Shown: positions 34,953 to 44,573, counted from the stretch's first letter. The stretch: DNA of 64,000 nt from B30-G6 sp963701385 (GCA_963701385.1 CAVOZW010000016.1:62001-126000), one strand, 5' to 3'. A program made the numbers and translations. Notes: generated by a model not told the origin, from the sequence alone.

Positions 34953-35156
34953 GACAGACCTCCTTTTTTGTGGGAAATGTTTGCGATCGCTCGTTTTTAA
35001 AGAAAAGAGCTCAGGAGCAGGTCGTTAGGAACAGCAACGTTGTGAGAAAGAAAATTCGCAATATGATGGTAATACCAAATCAGGCTTTCCATCATGTGTC
35101 AATGGGTATTCTTTTTCAGCAGCGCCTCAGCTCAAAATAAATTTGAAACCTTGAAT

Positions 35157-36086
35157 TTATCCGATCTGCGCTTTTATGGTCTGATACCCATCCGCAATAA
35201 AGGAGGCAGCAATTTTTTCCTGAGTGTCCTTGTCGGGCACAAGGGCAGACATGTAACCACCCCGTCCCCCTCCGGTCACCTTGGCACCCAAGGCTCCCAG
35301 GGATATCGCCCGGTCGCAAAGATCCACCAGGATTTCATGGGAAAGGTCCATATCGATGAGGATCTTGTGATTGGCGGTCATGATTTCGCCCACTTTATTG
35401 AGATTATAGGATTCAAAGGCCTTTTTCATCTCCGCCCCCTGGCTTATAATGGTGTTGAGACGTGATGCAAACAGATCCGGATCGCGTTCAATCTCTCTTT
35501 CGACATATATGTCCAGCTTGGAGGTGTCGGCCGTTATACCACTGTTCCCCAATACCAGTCGGATCGGCTTTGCTATTTTGATCTGTTCGAAATGTTTCTC
35601 TTCATCTTTTATCCAGTATTTTATCAAACCTCCATACGTTGAGGCGGTGTTATCTACACCACTGGGGATACCGTGATAGGCGAATTCTCCTTCCCAGCCC
35701 ACATGATTGATCTGTTCGATGGAATAGTTCAGATTGAATTCGTCGTTGAGAGCCCGGGCCAATGAGACACAACTTGCCGCACTGGCACCCACACCGCTGC
35801 CGGCCAGAAGATCCCCGCCATAGGTGATCTTGATGGGTGTTTTTTTTACATCGATTTCCATAACCTCCAAAATGTGGTTGATAGAATCTACCTGCTGATG
35901 TTTCTTTTTTTCTTTATACCCCGGAACCTCCATGCGGTTGTCTTCCAGTGTCCACCCCTCACCTTCCGTGCGTTCCACCACCGCTTCCGTTACATACGGG
36001 AGCGCCGCGACAATAGCGGGAACCTCGCGTAAAACAAACTGGTCACCAATAAAAATTGTTTTCCCAAATGCGGTACCTTTTCCCAT
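35157..36086 (-). CDS. GHMP kinase, mevalonate kinase-like
   Basis: The 309-residue protein has the three GHMP motifs: an N-terminal GKTIFIGDQFVLREVPAI, the ATP-binding loop LLAGSGVGASAASCVSLARA, and the C-terminal AKVTGGGRGGYMSAL. It resembles archaeal-type mevalonate kinases, but the mevalonate pathway is not expected in this group and no partner genes are near. The substrate could therefore be another sugar or polyol alcohol. ATG 36086 has GAAGGAG seven bases upstream. It is followed on the chromosome by the DHH phosphoesterase gene. Confidence 0.8.
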   Translation of the reverse strand: MGKGTAFGKTIFIGDQFVLREVPAIVAALPYVTEAVVERTEGEGWTLEDNRMEVPGYKEKKKHQQVDSINHILEVMEIDVKKTPIKITYGGDLLAGSGVGASAASCVSLARALNDEFNLNYSIEQINHVGWEGEFAYHGIPSGVDNTASTYGGLIKYWIKDEEKHFEQIKIAKPIRLVLGNSGITADTSKLDIYVEREIERDPDLFASRLNTIISQGAEMKKAFESYNLNKVGEIMTANHKILIDMDLSHEILVDLCDRAISLGALGAKVTGGGRGGYMSALVPDKDTQEKIAASFIADGYQTIKAQIG

Positions 36087-36257
36087 GACTGTCTCCTTCA
36101 TTGACTTTCAGGTTTTAGATTTAGACGTTAAATTGAAGAACCTCGCAGCAAGCTACGGGGAATGCGCTCGCTTTTGCGGTTCAAGTTGTTAGCCGCCAAA
36201 AGTCGCATGGCGTTTTAGACTTCGGATTCTAGTATCCTGGAGTGTCCTTTATGTTCT

Positions 36258-37466
36258 TTATTGCGCTTTCAAAATCTTTTCCATTTCCGTGATGAGCGCT
36301 TCCTCTTTGCCGATGGCCAGTGTCGTCGCCGCTGTGAGGCTGTGACAGGCATCGGAAAACCCCCCGAGTTTCCCTGTTGCCTCAGGAAGGAAGGTGTCCA
36401 GTCCCGGCATGCGGCCAGCCCGAATCTTTTCCTCCAAGAAGACAGGTGCCCGCATGGAAATTTTTACCTCATCAAAGGTAATAACACCAAAACCGGGTAT
36501 TTTGTTTGGGATAACCTGGAATCCGGCGATGTATTTCTGCGGATCGAACCCCTGTGTGTCTTTGTACATATCACAAAAAGCACCGATCATCTTAACGCCC
36601 ATGGGATTAAAACGCTTCTGAACATGAAACCATTGAATATGTTCACTGTGTTCAATCTCTCCCTGCCGTATTCTGTTAATCTGTTCCTCGAAAATCTTCG
36701 TTTGAATATCGCGCAGATCCTTCAACATACGATCCGATTCGGGCGTAACACCCTCCAGGCAGACCTTTATTCCCATGTCCGGGCCGTCCTGATAGTAACC
36801 GGCGGCACCCAGTGTGTCCAGGTAGAATCCCAGCTCGTCACAGGGCAGCGGGCCCTTGGGGGTCAGTAAGATATAGTCCTCACCCTTGTCGTGTTCTCTG
36901 ATTTCCAGGAGCCCTTGTTTTTGTGTCTCTAACGCTACCTCACGATTCTGAGTCGCCAGGCGGCCGTTGAGAAAGAACTGATCTCCTACTGCGCCGATGG
37001 TGGCAATATAGGCCAGGTCCTGGTTGGCAGAATCCAAGGTTTTTGCAAACAGGTAGCATGTCGTGGAAGCGGTAATGTCCAGATCGCCTTTAAGGCCGAA
37101 CAGCTCCGGGTCCAGGTTGTGTACCATCGGATCAGTGGATGGGTTTGCTTTGTGGTGATCCAAGATCAAGGTGAGGTTTCTCCCGCCGTTCAGGTCCGAG
37201 ATCAAGGGGGCGATTCGACCGGCAAAATCGGTGAAGACAATCAGCTTGCCCCTCTGTTTAAAAACTTTTTTCAGAACAGCCGGGTAGGGTTTCTCTAAAC
37301 AGTAACGTTTAACCTCAAACCCTTTGCGCTCAAAAGCACGCGTCAGAATCGCGCCGGATGTGAGCCCGTCTGAATCATTGTGGTGAAACAATTGAATTGA
37401 TTTCTCCGGCCATTGCTCGACCGCCTGGATAGCCGTTTGCATAGCCGCGATCAGTTGAACTGGCAT
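36258..37466 (-). CDS. DHH-family phosphoesterase
   Basis: The 402-residue protein has the metal-binding motifs of the DHH superfamily: FHHNDSDGLTSGAIL, VFTDFAG, the name-giving LILDHHKANPSTDP, and a second half with DHHA1-like GGFSDACHSLTAA. RecJ nucleases and nano-RNA/cyclic dinucleotide phosphodiesterases share this core. Without CBS or PAS domains it is more like the single-domain RecJ-like or archaeal DHH proteins. The start has AAAAAGGA. It is transcribed toward the GHMP kinase; a gap of 170 bases separates them. Confidence 0.82.
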   Translation of the reverse strand: MPVQLIAAMQTAIQAVEQWPEKSIQLFHHNDSDGLTSGAILTRAFERKGFEVKRYCLEKPYPAVLKKVFKQRGKLIVFTDFAGRIAPLISDLNGGRNLTLILDHHKANPSTDPMVHNLDPELFGLKGDLDITASTTCYLFAKTLDSANQDLAYIATIGAVGDQFFLNGRLATQNREVALETQKQGLLEIREHDKGEDYILLTPKGPLPCDELGFYLDTLGAAGYYQDGPDMGIKVCLEGVTPESDRMLKDLRDIQTKIFEEQINRIRQGEIEHSEHIQWFHVQKRFNPMGVKMIGAFCDMYKDTQGFDPQKYIAGFQVIPNKIPGFGVITFDEVKISMRAPVFLEEKIRAGRMPGLDTFLPEATGKLGGFSDACHSLTAATTLAIGKEEALITEMEKILKAQ

Positions 37467-37740
37467 AAGCTTTTTCCTTTTTATCTGTTTTGTCTAGCCT
37501 CAGAATCGCTCCCATTAACCAACCCCCTGAAGAAAGTCAAGCGTTTCTTCAGGACCTTCGATCAAACCATAACCATTTGAATATTATTTCAAAAAACAAA
37601 TGCTTGTGTCCCTTATTGCGCAAACACCCACATGACTCCGCTATTGATTGTTGACAAGCCAGAAGACCGCATTGTACCCAGAGCAAGACGCACGTTTTCA
37701 TATCACTGGCGCATAGTACAAAGGATTATGGTCAAACCAT

Positions 37741-38529
37741 ATGAAATCATTTGAAAAATTTTCAAAGATCAGCCGATCGAAAATTCGCTTTGTCCTGACC
37801 GACATCGACGATACGCTCACCAACAACGGCCGACTGCCTGCCACGGTATTTTCAGCCATGGAGGCCCTACAAGAACGTGCCATCAGCATTATACCCATAA
37901 CCGGCCGTCCTGCCGGATGGTGTGACCACATCGCCCGAATGTGGCCCATCGATGCGATCGTGGGTGAAAACGGGGCATTTTTTTTCCGCTATGACGACAA
38001 GCGCAGAAAAATGCTTCGCCGATACATGGTTCCGGAAAAAGAACGCCAGGAAAACCGGCTCAAACTGGAAAAACTGAAACATAAAATTCTGCAAAAGGTG
38101 CCTGGCGCAGAGATCTCTGCCGATCAAATGTATCGCGAGGCAGACCTGGCCATCGACTTTTGTGAGGATGTGCCCCCCTTGTCCCAAGCCGCCATCGATA
38201 AGATTGTGGCTCTTTTCAAACAGTCGGGTGCCCAGGCCAAAGTGAGCTCCATTCACGTCAACGGCTGGTTTGGAACCTATGACAAACTGACCATGACCCA
38301 AATTCTGCTGCACGACGTGTTTGACTTGTCGCTTGATCAGGCCAAAGAGAAGGTTCTCTATATCGGTGACTCACCCAATGATTGTCCCATGTTCGCCTTT
38401 TTTCCCCATTCCGTGGGTGTCGCCAACATCCTTGCCTTCAAGGGTCGCCTGGCGTTTGAACCTGCCTGGATCACCAAAAATCCCGGCGGACTCGGATTTG
38501 CTGAAATGGCGAATGTTCTTTTATCCTGA
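37741..38529 (+). CDS. HAD-superfamily hydrolase, type IIB
   Basis: The 262-residue protein has the nucleophile motif VLTDIDDTLTNNGRLP, a threonine motif PITGRPAGW, the cap domain in the middle, and the acidic metal motif YIGDSPNDCPMF. Type IIB enzymes include sucrose-phosphate and mannosylphosphoglycerate phosphatases. The substrate here is unknown. It starts at ATG 37741, divergent from the DHH gene. An ABC-ATPase remnant lies seven bases after its stop on the other strand. Confidence 0.82.
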   Translation: MKSFEKFSKISRSKIRFVLTDIDDTLTNNGRLPATVFSAMEALQERAISIIPITGRPAGWCDHIARMWPIDAIVGENGAFFFRYDDKRRKMLRRYMVPEKERQENRLKLEKLKHKILQKVPGAEISADQMYREADLAIDFCEDVPPLSQAAIDKIVALFKQSGAQAKVSSIHVNGWFGTYDKLTMTQILLHDVFDLSLDQAKEKVLYIGDSPNDCPMFAFFPHSVGVANILAFKGRLAFEPAWITKNPGGLGFAEMANVLLS

Positions 38530-38535
38530 TCGGTA

Positions 38536-38718
38536 TCAGCTGCCCAAACGAATTCCCGTTTCTTTGTCAAATAGCGGCTTGCCAATCTGTTCGGCATAAC
38601 CATCTTTCATGACAATCAGCCGGTCGCTCAAGGTCATGGCTTCCACCGGGTCGTGGGTAATATATATACCTGTAATGCCAAGGTTTTCATGTAAATTTCA
38701 GCTGCTTTTTGAACTCGA
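38536..38718 (-). pseudogene. Remnant of an ABC transporter ATPase gene (3' end only)
   Basis: On the minus strand the translated piece reads ENLGITGIYITHDPVEAMTL, then SDRLIVMKDGYAEQIGKPLF and ends at TGA 38538-38536. This is the H-loop region and following strand of a MalK/PotA-type ATPase. Just upstream, EFKKQLKF belongs to the same protein but is out of frame by one base. Walker A, signature and Walker B are gone. It differs from the intact ATPases at 32646 and 39954, so it is an independent relic. Confidence 0.75.
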
Positions 38719-38927
38719 TTTTTTATTTTCTCTTTTCACTGAGGACATTTTGAATGCCGGGCTTGATTTCACCCCTGACAAGACATATGGTAATAGCCGA
38801 TTTTCGAATGTGATAGACTGCCAAATCTTGTTTTCTTTTCTTGGAACGGGTGTTCCTTATGAACACGCCTTTGCAAGCATGAGCCCTGGTTCCAATGAAT
38901 GCCATTGACACCGGGCGGAGGACAAAC

Positions 38928-39953
38928 GTGTATATTCCGATAACGGCTGCTATGCAATACCTGATCACGACAATGTGTTTGGTCATCGTCTTGGCACTGG
39001 CAGTGGACCTGCGTGCTGGTATGAACACATGCTACCGGGAAACGGACACCAGTGACATAAAATCGGTTTGCATTGTGGGCCATCGCGGTGCTGCCGGGCT
39101 CGCGCCTGAAAATACCCTGATGGGCTTTTCCCGAGCCATTGAGCTCGGTGTCGATGCTATTGAGTTGGATGTGTTGACCTCGGCCGATAACGAGCTGATC
39201 GTTCACCATGATTTTGACCTGAAGCCCGAAATTGCGCGGCATCCAGGAGGAACGTGGCTCATCGATCGAGCCGGCACGCAGATTAAGGCGTTGACCGTGA
39301 AACAATTGAAAACATTCGACGTGGGTCGCTTAAAACCCCATACCCCTTACGCTTCCAAGTATCCCGAGCAGGTCCCGTCAGACGGTGAGCGTGTTCCCCT
39401 GTTGCGAGAAGTCATTCATTTGCTTCATCAAGCCGGCCGGACGTCTGTTCAGTTGTGGATAGAAATAAAAACCTCCCCGGAAATGCCGAACAAAACAATG
39501 CCCCCGGAAACCATTGTCGAAAATGTCGTGGCCGTGCTGCAAGAGGCGGCCTTTATGCAACGCGTCAAAATACTTTCCTTTGACTGGCGGGTGCTTGTCC
39601 ACTTACAAAAAATAGCGCCCTCGATTCCCACAATATACCTCACCTCGGATACCAAGCAATTTTCGGCCGCCAGCTTTCGGAATCCCTGGGAATCAGATTG
39701 GACGGCAGGGTTTGATATTGGAAAGCACGAAGGCTCGATTCCTCAAACCATACTTGCCGCCGGGGGACGCTGGTGGGCACCCAAATACACGCAACTCAAT
39801 GCAAAACAGGTCAAGGAAGCACACCGGTTGGGACTTTTCGTTGCCGCATGGACGCCGGATTCAACACCAGCATTGAAAAAGATGATTAAAATGGGTGTTG
39901 ACGCCATCATCACCAACCGCCCGGATCGTCTGAAGCAGATTGTTTCTGAATGA
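38928..39953 (+). CDS. Glycerophosphodiester phosphodiesterase
   Basis: This enzyme splits glycerophosphodiesters from phospholipid turnover into glycerol 3-phosphate and an alcohol. A signal sequence (YLITTMCLVIVLALAVDLRAG) puts it in the periplasm. The TIM-barrel active site is clear: VGHRGAAGLAPENTLMGF, the acidic pair AIELDVLTSADNEL and VHHD. GTG 38928 was chosen because GGAGGA lies six bases upstream; ATG 38895 and ATG 38952 are alternatives. The product glycerol 3-phosphate could feed glpAB at 28-31 kb. It is convergent with the ABC importer that ends at 39954. Confidence 0.88.
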   Translation: MYIPITAAMQYLITTMCLVIVLALAVDLRAGMNTCYRETDTSDIKSVCIVGHRGAAGLAPENTLMGFSRAIELGVDAIELDVLTSADNELIVHHDFDLKPEIARHPGGTWLIDRAGTQIKALTVKQLKTFDVGRLKPHTPYASKYPEQVPSDGERVPLLREVIHLLHQAGRTSVQLWIEIKTSPEMPNKTMPPETIVENVVAVLQEAAFMQRVKILSFDWRVLVHLQKIAPSIPTIYLTSDTKQFSAASFRNPWESDWTAGFDIGKHEGSIPQTILAAGGRWWAPKYTQLNAKQVKEAHRLGLFVAAWTPDSTPALKKMIKMGVDAIITNRPDRLKQIVSE

Positions 39954-41036
39954 TCAAAATAGAAGCTTGCATTTTTGGGGATTGATATACAGATAGATTT
40001 CCTGGCCTTCTTCCTGTGGAAGGTATTGCGATATCTGGACCCGCACTGTTGTTTTGTTCACGCTGACAAAAAGATACAAAAAATTGCCCAGATACGCTTT
40101 GTTAGCGATGGTGCCTTTGAACAAGTTTTGCATATCTTGGGGTGCTTCTACAAATACTTCCACGTCTTCGGGTCTTATGGATGCATACGCTTTTTGCCCG
40201 GGCGCTATTTCCGATACATCGGGCATCATACACAGCAGGGCATCACTGAAATCAGTGCGTACGCTTGCTTGATTCTTTTCTTTGTACACATGGACGACTT
40301 CCCCGGAGATAAAGTTCATGGTGCCGATGAAATCGGCCACAAATCGATTGGCCGGCCGCTCGTAGATCTCATGGGCCGAACCGATTTGTATAACATTCCC
40401 CGCATGCATGACGGCAATTCGATCCGAAATTACCATCGCCTCCGCCTGATCGTGTGTGACGTATACCGATGTGATGCCCATTCGCCTCACCAAACTTTTG
40501 ATTTCAAATCTCAGCTCTTCCCGAAGCTTGGCATCCAGATTGCTCAAGGGCTCGTCTAACAGCAATACTTTAGGATTCCTCACCAGCGCCCGTGCCAGCG
40601 CCACCCGCTGCTGCTGTCCCCCACTCAACTGGGACGGATATCTATCTTCAAGACCGCCCAGACCCACCAACGCCAATACGTCTCGTGTCTTTTCACGTAT
40701 TTCCCTTTTGGGTCGTTTCTGAAGTTTCAGGCCATAGGCAACATTGTTGAAAACCTTCATGTGTGGCCATACAGCATAGTTTTGAAACACCATGCCAATA
40801 CCTCTCTTTGACGGCTGAACAAAGCCTTTCGAGAGCAATGGCTTCCCGTCAATGACTATATCCCCGTCCTCTGGTATCTCCAATCCGGCAATACAACGTA
40901 AGGTTGTGGTTTTCCCGCACCCACTGGGCCCCAGGAGTGTCAGCATCTCTCCTTTTTCCACATCAAGCTGTATGCGATTCACTGCCACGACTTTTTTAAA
41001 GCGTTTAAACAGGTTGCGGATTTCAATAAAGGCCAT
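39954..41036 (-). CDS. ABC transporter ATP-binding protein (FbpC/PotA-like)
   Basis: The 360-residue ATPase has Walker A LGPSGCGKTTTLRC, signature LSGGQQQRVALARAL, Walker B VLLLDEPLSNLD, the H-loop VTHDQAEAM and a TOBE domain at the C-terminus. It is the third gene of a binding protein-permease-ATPase operon on the minus strand. The family serves ferric iron, phosphonates and sugar phosphates, so the sequence alone does not fix the substrate. The gene's last base touches the convergent glycerophosphodiesterase gene. Confidence 0.9.
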   Translation of the reverse strand: MAFIEIRNLFKRFKKVVAVNRIQLDVEKGEMLTLLGPSGCGKTTTLRCIAGLEIPEDGDIVIDGKPLLSKGFVQPSKRGIGMVFQNYAVWPHMKVFNNVAYGLKLQKRPKREIREKTRDVLALVGLGGLEDRYPSQLSGGQQQRVALARALVRNPKVLLLDEPLSNLDAKLREELRFEIKSLVRRMGITSVYVTHDQAEAMVISDRIAVMHAGNVIQIGSAHEIYERPANRFVADFIGTMNFISGEVVHVYKEKNQASVRTDFSDALLCMMPDVSEIAPGQKAYASIRPEDVEVFVEAPQDMQNLFKGTIANKAYLGNFLYLFVSVNKTTVRVQISQYLPQEEGQEIYLYINPQKCKLLF

Positions 41037-41099
41037 GAACGCTTTCTCCTTCGGTATTTTCTAACTCTTTATTTTTTTTGCGCTATCCTATGCGTTTGG

Positions 41100-42776
41100 C
41101 TACTTATCGGCAGCACCCCAGGCAGCCTTTAAAACACCCCCGCTGATTCTTGATATGATCAGCAACAGGACAAAGGTGATGACGATCATCAAGAACGCCA
41201 TGGCCGCAGCAATTCCGAACTCCATGCCGCGATGCCAGTTCAAATAGATACCGATGGGCAGCGTTTCCCATCCACCCCGATAAAGAAATATGGCCGTCGA
41301 GATCTCCTGGAAAGCCATGATAAAAAACATCACCACACCCACGAGCACGCCTTTGAGCAGCAGGGGCAACGATATGCTGAAAAAGGTTCTGAGTTTGCCG
41401 GCGCCGGAAACTTCGGATGCTTCCTCGAGAGATGGATCCAACTGTAAATAAGAGGAGTGTGCCATACGTAAGAAATAGGGCAGACGCCTTGCAAACAAGG
41501 CCAGCGGCATGATGATCCAATGGGTCGCTAATGGGATGGTCTGCCAAAATGCCAACAGATAACTTACACCGATCGCAATACCCGGAAATGCCAGCATTAG
41601 GGTAATTACAAAGTCGAGTGCATCTTTGCCTGGAACACGGGTGCGTACAATCAGGTAGGCCACCGGAAGCCCGAAGGAGATCCCAAAAATCAAAGCTATG
41701 CCACTGAAGAGGAATGAGTTTTTTATCATGTCCGGACTTTGCAATAGAATTACCCGGAAATTCTCGAGGGTCCAGTAGGTTGGGAACACCTCAAAGACCC
41801 ATCGCCTGGAAAAAGCCGCCAACCCAAGCACAACCGGGATCAACAAGACCAACACAGCCACAAAAATCATGTACACATATGCACCGGTTTTCATCAATGG
41901 GTTCGGTTCGATTACCCGACCTTCGGAGGTTGTTCCCTTGGAGAGACCTGTGTATTTGCGCTTTTCAACCCACCATCTGGCAACCAAAAATAGAGAAATG
42001 CAAAAGATGGAAGAGACGACCACTGCCACGATCCCCATATACTTGCGGTGCACATCGGTAAAGTGATAGGCGATGTTGATATACGACACCGAGGGCAAAT
42101 AGTCCACCTGACCCAAAATCAAGGGCGTCAGCCAGTCAGTAAAAGGCCACAGAAACACGAGAACGGCCCCCGCCAGATAACTGGGGGTGCAGAGGGGCAG
42201 CGAGATGGTGAAAAACCTGCGAACCCCCCCTGCGCCCTCGACTTCGGCAGCCTCTTCAAAGGCAGGGTCTATGTTGGTAAATCCTGCGGAAAGACCCAGA
42301 ACCATAAACGGCAGCATGTGCAAGGCCTGGATAAATACCAACCCGTGCATGCCATAAATGAAGTTAATGGGCTTTTCGACCAACCCCATATCCATCAGGA
42401 GTAGGTTCAGTGAGCCGTACTTACCAAAAAAAATAATGAATGCAAAGACACCCGCAAATGCCGGCAACACAATTGGCAGCAGGATCAAGGCGGTAAAAAT
42501 CGTCTTACCCCAATGCCGGTAGCGTGCCAAAATATAAGCCAGCGGCACCCCGAAAATGGTGGTGGTCAGCAGCAACAAGGTGCTCAGGAGCAGTGTGTTT
42601 CCAAAGCATTTTAAGTAGTAGGCATCCTGAAAAAATTCCAGATAATTGCCGATGCCCCAGAGGCCTGATCCGGAAATCTTGAAACTTTCGGTGACCAGAA
42701 ATGAAAGCGGAAAAATTACCAGAAAGGCAATCACCAGCCATAGAAATGCTGCCAAATAGGTATCGCCGCGCTTCAT
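41100..42776 (-). CDS. ABC transporter permease with two fused permease domains (FbpB type)
   Basis: The 558-residue membrane protein has about twelve helices in two homologous halves, each with an EAA loop (FEEAAEVEGAGGVRRFFTIS and LEEASEVSGAGKLRTFFSIS). Fusion of both permeases is typical for the ferric iron/2-aminoethylphosphonate/hexose-phosphate branch of importers. It lies between the binding protein (after a strong hairpin) and the ATPase. No clear ribosome site is seen at ATG 42776. Confidence 0.9.
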   Translation of the reverse strand: MKRGDTYLAAFLWLVIAFLVIFPLSFLVTESFKISGSGLWGIGNYLEFFQDAYYLKCFGNTLLLSTLLLLTTTIFGVPLAYILARYRHWGKTIFTALILLPIVLPAFAGVFAFIIFFGKYGSLNLLLMDMGLVEKPINFIYGMHGLVFIQALHMLPFMVLGLSAGFTNIDPAFEEAAEVEGAGGVRRFFTISLPLCTPSYLAGAVLVFLWPFTDWLTPLILGQVDYLPSVSYINIAYHFTDVHRKYMGIVAVVVSSIFCISLFLVARWWVEKRKYTGLSKGTTSEGRVIEPNPLMKTGAYVYMIFVAVLVLLIPVVLGLAAFSRRWVFEVFPTYWTLENFRVILLQSPDMIKNSFLFSGIALIFGISFGLPVAYLIVRTRVPGKDALDFVITLMLAFPGIAIGVSYLLAFWQTIPLATHWIIMPLALFARRLPYFLRMAHSSYLQLDPSLEEASEVSGAGKLRTFFSISLPLLLKGVLVGVVMFFIMAFQEISTAIFLYRGGWETLPIGIYLNWHRGMEFGIAAAMAFLMIVITFVLLLIISRISGGVLKAAWGAADK

Positions 42777-42803
42777 ATCAGGTCCTTATTTATCATGAAA
42801 ACC

Positions 42804-42833
42804 CGTGTGGACAAGCGCGTGCTTGTCCACACG
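42804..42833 (-). promoter_or_regulatory. Strong hairpin between the binding-protein and permease genes
   Basis: CGTGTGGACAAGC and GCTTGTCCACACG form a perfect 13-bp stem with loop GCGT. There is no proper U-run on the minus strand. Like the potD-potA and dctP-dctQ hairpins it lies directly behind a binding-protein gene. Confidence 0.75.
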
Positions 42834-42867
42834 AATATACCGGGAAATACCCGGGCCCAAGAAAAGC

Positions 42868-44169
42868 TTACGGGGAGACCAGCAACGCGCGTGCTTTTGA
42901 TGCGGCCAGTCTCGCCGCTGCGTAGTTGCCCTCATATTCGAAGAGCATTCTGGCTTCCTTTATCTTTGCCTCGGCTTTTGTCACGTTCATTTTCGCTGTC
43001 TTGGCCGCACTCACTTCGCCTTCGACTTCTTCAATCAGAAAGAGGCTGCTTTTCAGTTCACCCCATTTTCGGTAGATTTCGTACTCATATTTCTTGTTGA
43101 CCTCATCCCATCTCGACGCCGCAAGATCCAGGTCGTACTCAATGAATCCGACTTTCAGATCCCAGAAACTATCGACACCCAATGCCTTCTGGGCATGCAC
43201 AGCCATTTCGACACCTTCTTTTTCCCACGCGGAAAATTTTATATCCGTTCTGGCGGCAAAGTAGCGGCCTTCAAGGACATATTTTTGCCCTTCCATGCTG
43301 AACAGCCAGTCCAGAAAGATCTTGGCGGTGGCTTCATTGGGTGCGCCTTTCAACAACGCGACCGCTTCGGGAACCAGGATGGTTTTTTCCGGCAGCAGAT
43401 CTCTCACAGGATAGCCGTCCTTGCGTGCGGCCATGGCATTCATCTGCGGCTGCGCGATTCCGATGGGAATCTCGCCGCGGCCCACTAACTGGGTTGTATC
43501 GGTGCTCCCGGTGGAAAAACGGGCCAGTTGTGCCGCCAGCAGTCTGAGATATTTCCAGGCTTCTTTTTCGCCAAAGCCCTGGATAAGTATTTCTATTGTT
43601 TCGTGCATGGTGCCGGAGGCATAAGGCAAGGTGTGCACGATGTTCCCTCTGTAAATGGGATTGAGTAAATCGTTCCACGTTTTCGGAGGCGGCAGTCTCA
43701 GCTTCTTCAAAACTTTTTCGTTGAAAAGGTTGGTGACGATCCAGGGTGCAAAGCAGGTCCAATAGTATTCTTGATCTTTGACCTTCATTCCCCCCCACTC
43801 GGCCGGCACCATATCCCAATCCTTTGGTTTGTAGGGAACGATCAGGCCTTCTTTCTTCGCCAGCTCATGCGCCGGGGCGCCAGCGCCCAGGAAAATATCG
43901 GCGTCTGGTTTGCCTCCCCACAGTCTGACTTTATCGAGACAGACCGGCCAGCCGCCAGGGTTAACAAACGTTATATCCACGTCCTTGCCATAGGTTTTTT
44001 GATAATAATCCTTGAATCCCCTGGTCAGGCTCTCGGCCAACTCCGTGTAAACAGGACCTACCCATCCGACTTTGTCCGCTGCCAGAGCCTCCGGCAAGGA
44101 TATTGCCAAGAGCAACAGCGTTATGGACAGGGTCACAAAAACGTGTATTGCTGAATTTCTCTTCCTCAT
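42868..44169 (-). CDS. Periplasmic binding protein of the ferric/phosphosugar ABC family, with helical C-terminal tail
   Basis: A signal peptide (FVTLSITLLLLAISLPEALA) precedes a type II binding fold with DADIFLGAGAPAHEL, KTWNDLLNPIYRGNI, LPYASGTMHETIEILIQGFG and FSTGSTDTTQLVGRGEIPIG. After the normal end of the fold there are about 60 extra residues rich in Ala, Lys and Glu (EVSAAKTAKMNVTKAEAKIK and following), predicted helical. AGGAGG lies seven bases before ATG 44169. The substrate is unknown: iron, a sugar phosphate or a phosphodiester. The neighbouring glycerophosphodiesterase makes an organophosphate plausible. Confidence 0.85.
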   Translation of the reverse strand: MRKRNSAIHVFVTLSITLLLLAISLPEALAADKVGWVGPVYTELAESLTRGFKDYYQKTYGKDVDITFVNPGGWPVCLDKVRLWGGKPDADIFLGAGAPAHELAKKEGLIVPYKPKDWDMVPAEWGGMKVKDQEYYWTCFAPWIVTNLFNEKVLKKLRLPPPKTWNDLLNPIYRGNIVHTLPYASGTMHETIEILIQGFGEKEAWKYLRLLAAQLARFSTGSTDTTQLVGRGEIPIGIAQPQMNAMAARKDGYPVRDLLPEKTILVPEAVALLKGAPNEATAKIFLDWLFSMEGQKYVLEGRYFAARTDIKFSAWEKEGVEMAVHAQKALGVDSFWDLKVGFIEYDLDLAASRWDEVNKKYEYEIYRKWGELKSSLFLIEEVEGEVSAAKTAKMNVTKAEAKIKEARMLFEYEGNYAAARLAASKARALLVSP

Positions 44170-44370
44170 GATGAACCTCCTTTTCTTTATTGTTTGGCAC
44201 AAATGAAGAACGCCGCGGCAAGTCTTTGGCGCGTTCAGTCGCGTCGTTTAAAAAGAGAATCGATCGCTGCTGTAATCCAATAACGGTCTTGGGTCGTAAG
44301 CTATAGCTGATTAGAATAAACTATATATCGTACAAGTTGTTTTTGCGTGGGATTTTATAGGATATCCTCT

Positions 44371-44398
44371 ACTATATCCTGAGACGGTTTATTGTCAA
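44371..44398 (-). promoter_or_regulatory. Candidate promoter of the binding protein-permease-ATPase operon
   Basis: On the minus strand TTGACA (44398-44393) and TATAGT (44376-44371) are 16 bases apart. Just downstream, AGGATATCCT at 44359-44368 is a perfect 10-base palindrome that would cover the start of transcription and may be an operator. The 553-base gap 44170-44723 contains no gene. Confidence 0.6.
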
Positions 44399-44545
44399 AT
44401 AAAAAGACATGTCGGTTTCTGTGGCTGGAAAGGTTCGGGTATCAAAACATGCACATCTGGCTTTCTTTCTCGGTAACCTCTTTTTTACATCGCTAATCGA
44501 TCGGATATCGGTCAGCGCATTTACCTTCGAGAACAGACAATCCGC

Positions 44546-44573
44546 TTGATTTAAAGTAAATATGTGCTATGAA
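44546..44573 (+). promoter_or_regulatory. Possible promoter for the PPC-domain gene
   Basis: TTGATT (44546-44551) and TATGAA (44568-44573) are 16 bases apart, about 150 bases before the gene at 44724. Both boxes are only moderate matches. Confidence 0.3.

Noticed and set aside
35157..36086. Naming the GHMP kinase mvk as part of a mevalonate pathway
   Set aside because: No other mevalonate-pathway gene is near, and this group is expected to use the non-mevalonate route.
36102..36257. Segment with CCTCGCAGCAAGCT, also partly seen near 25175 and 44210, as a third repeat family
   Set aside because: Shared blocks are too short and irregular to separate from chance.
39954..44169. Calling the importer a ferric iron transporter (fbpABC)
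   Set aside because: The family is shared with phosphonate and sugar-phosphate importers, and the glycerophosphodiesterase neighbour argues for caution.
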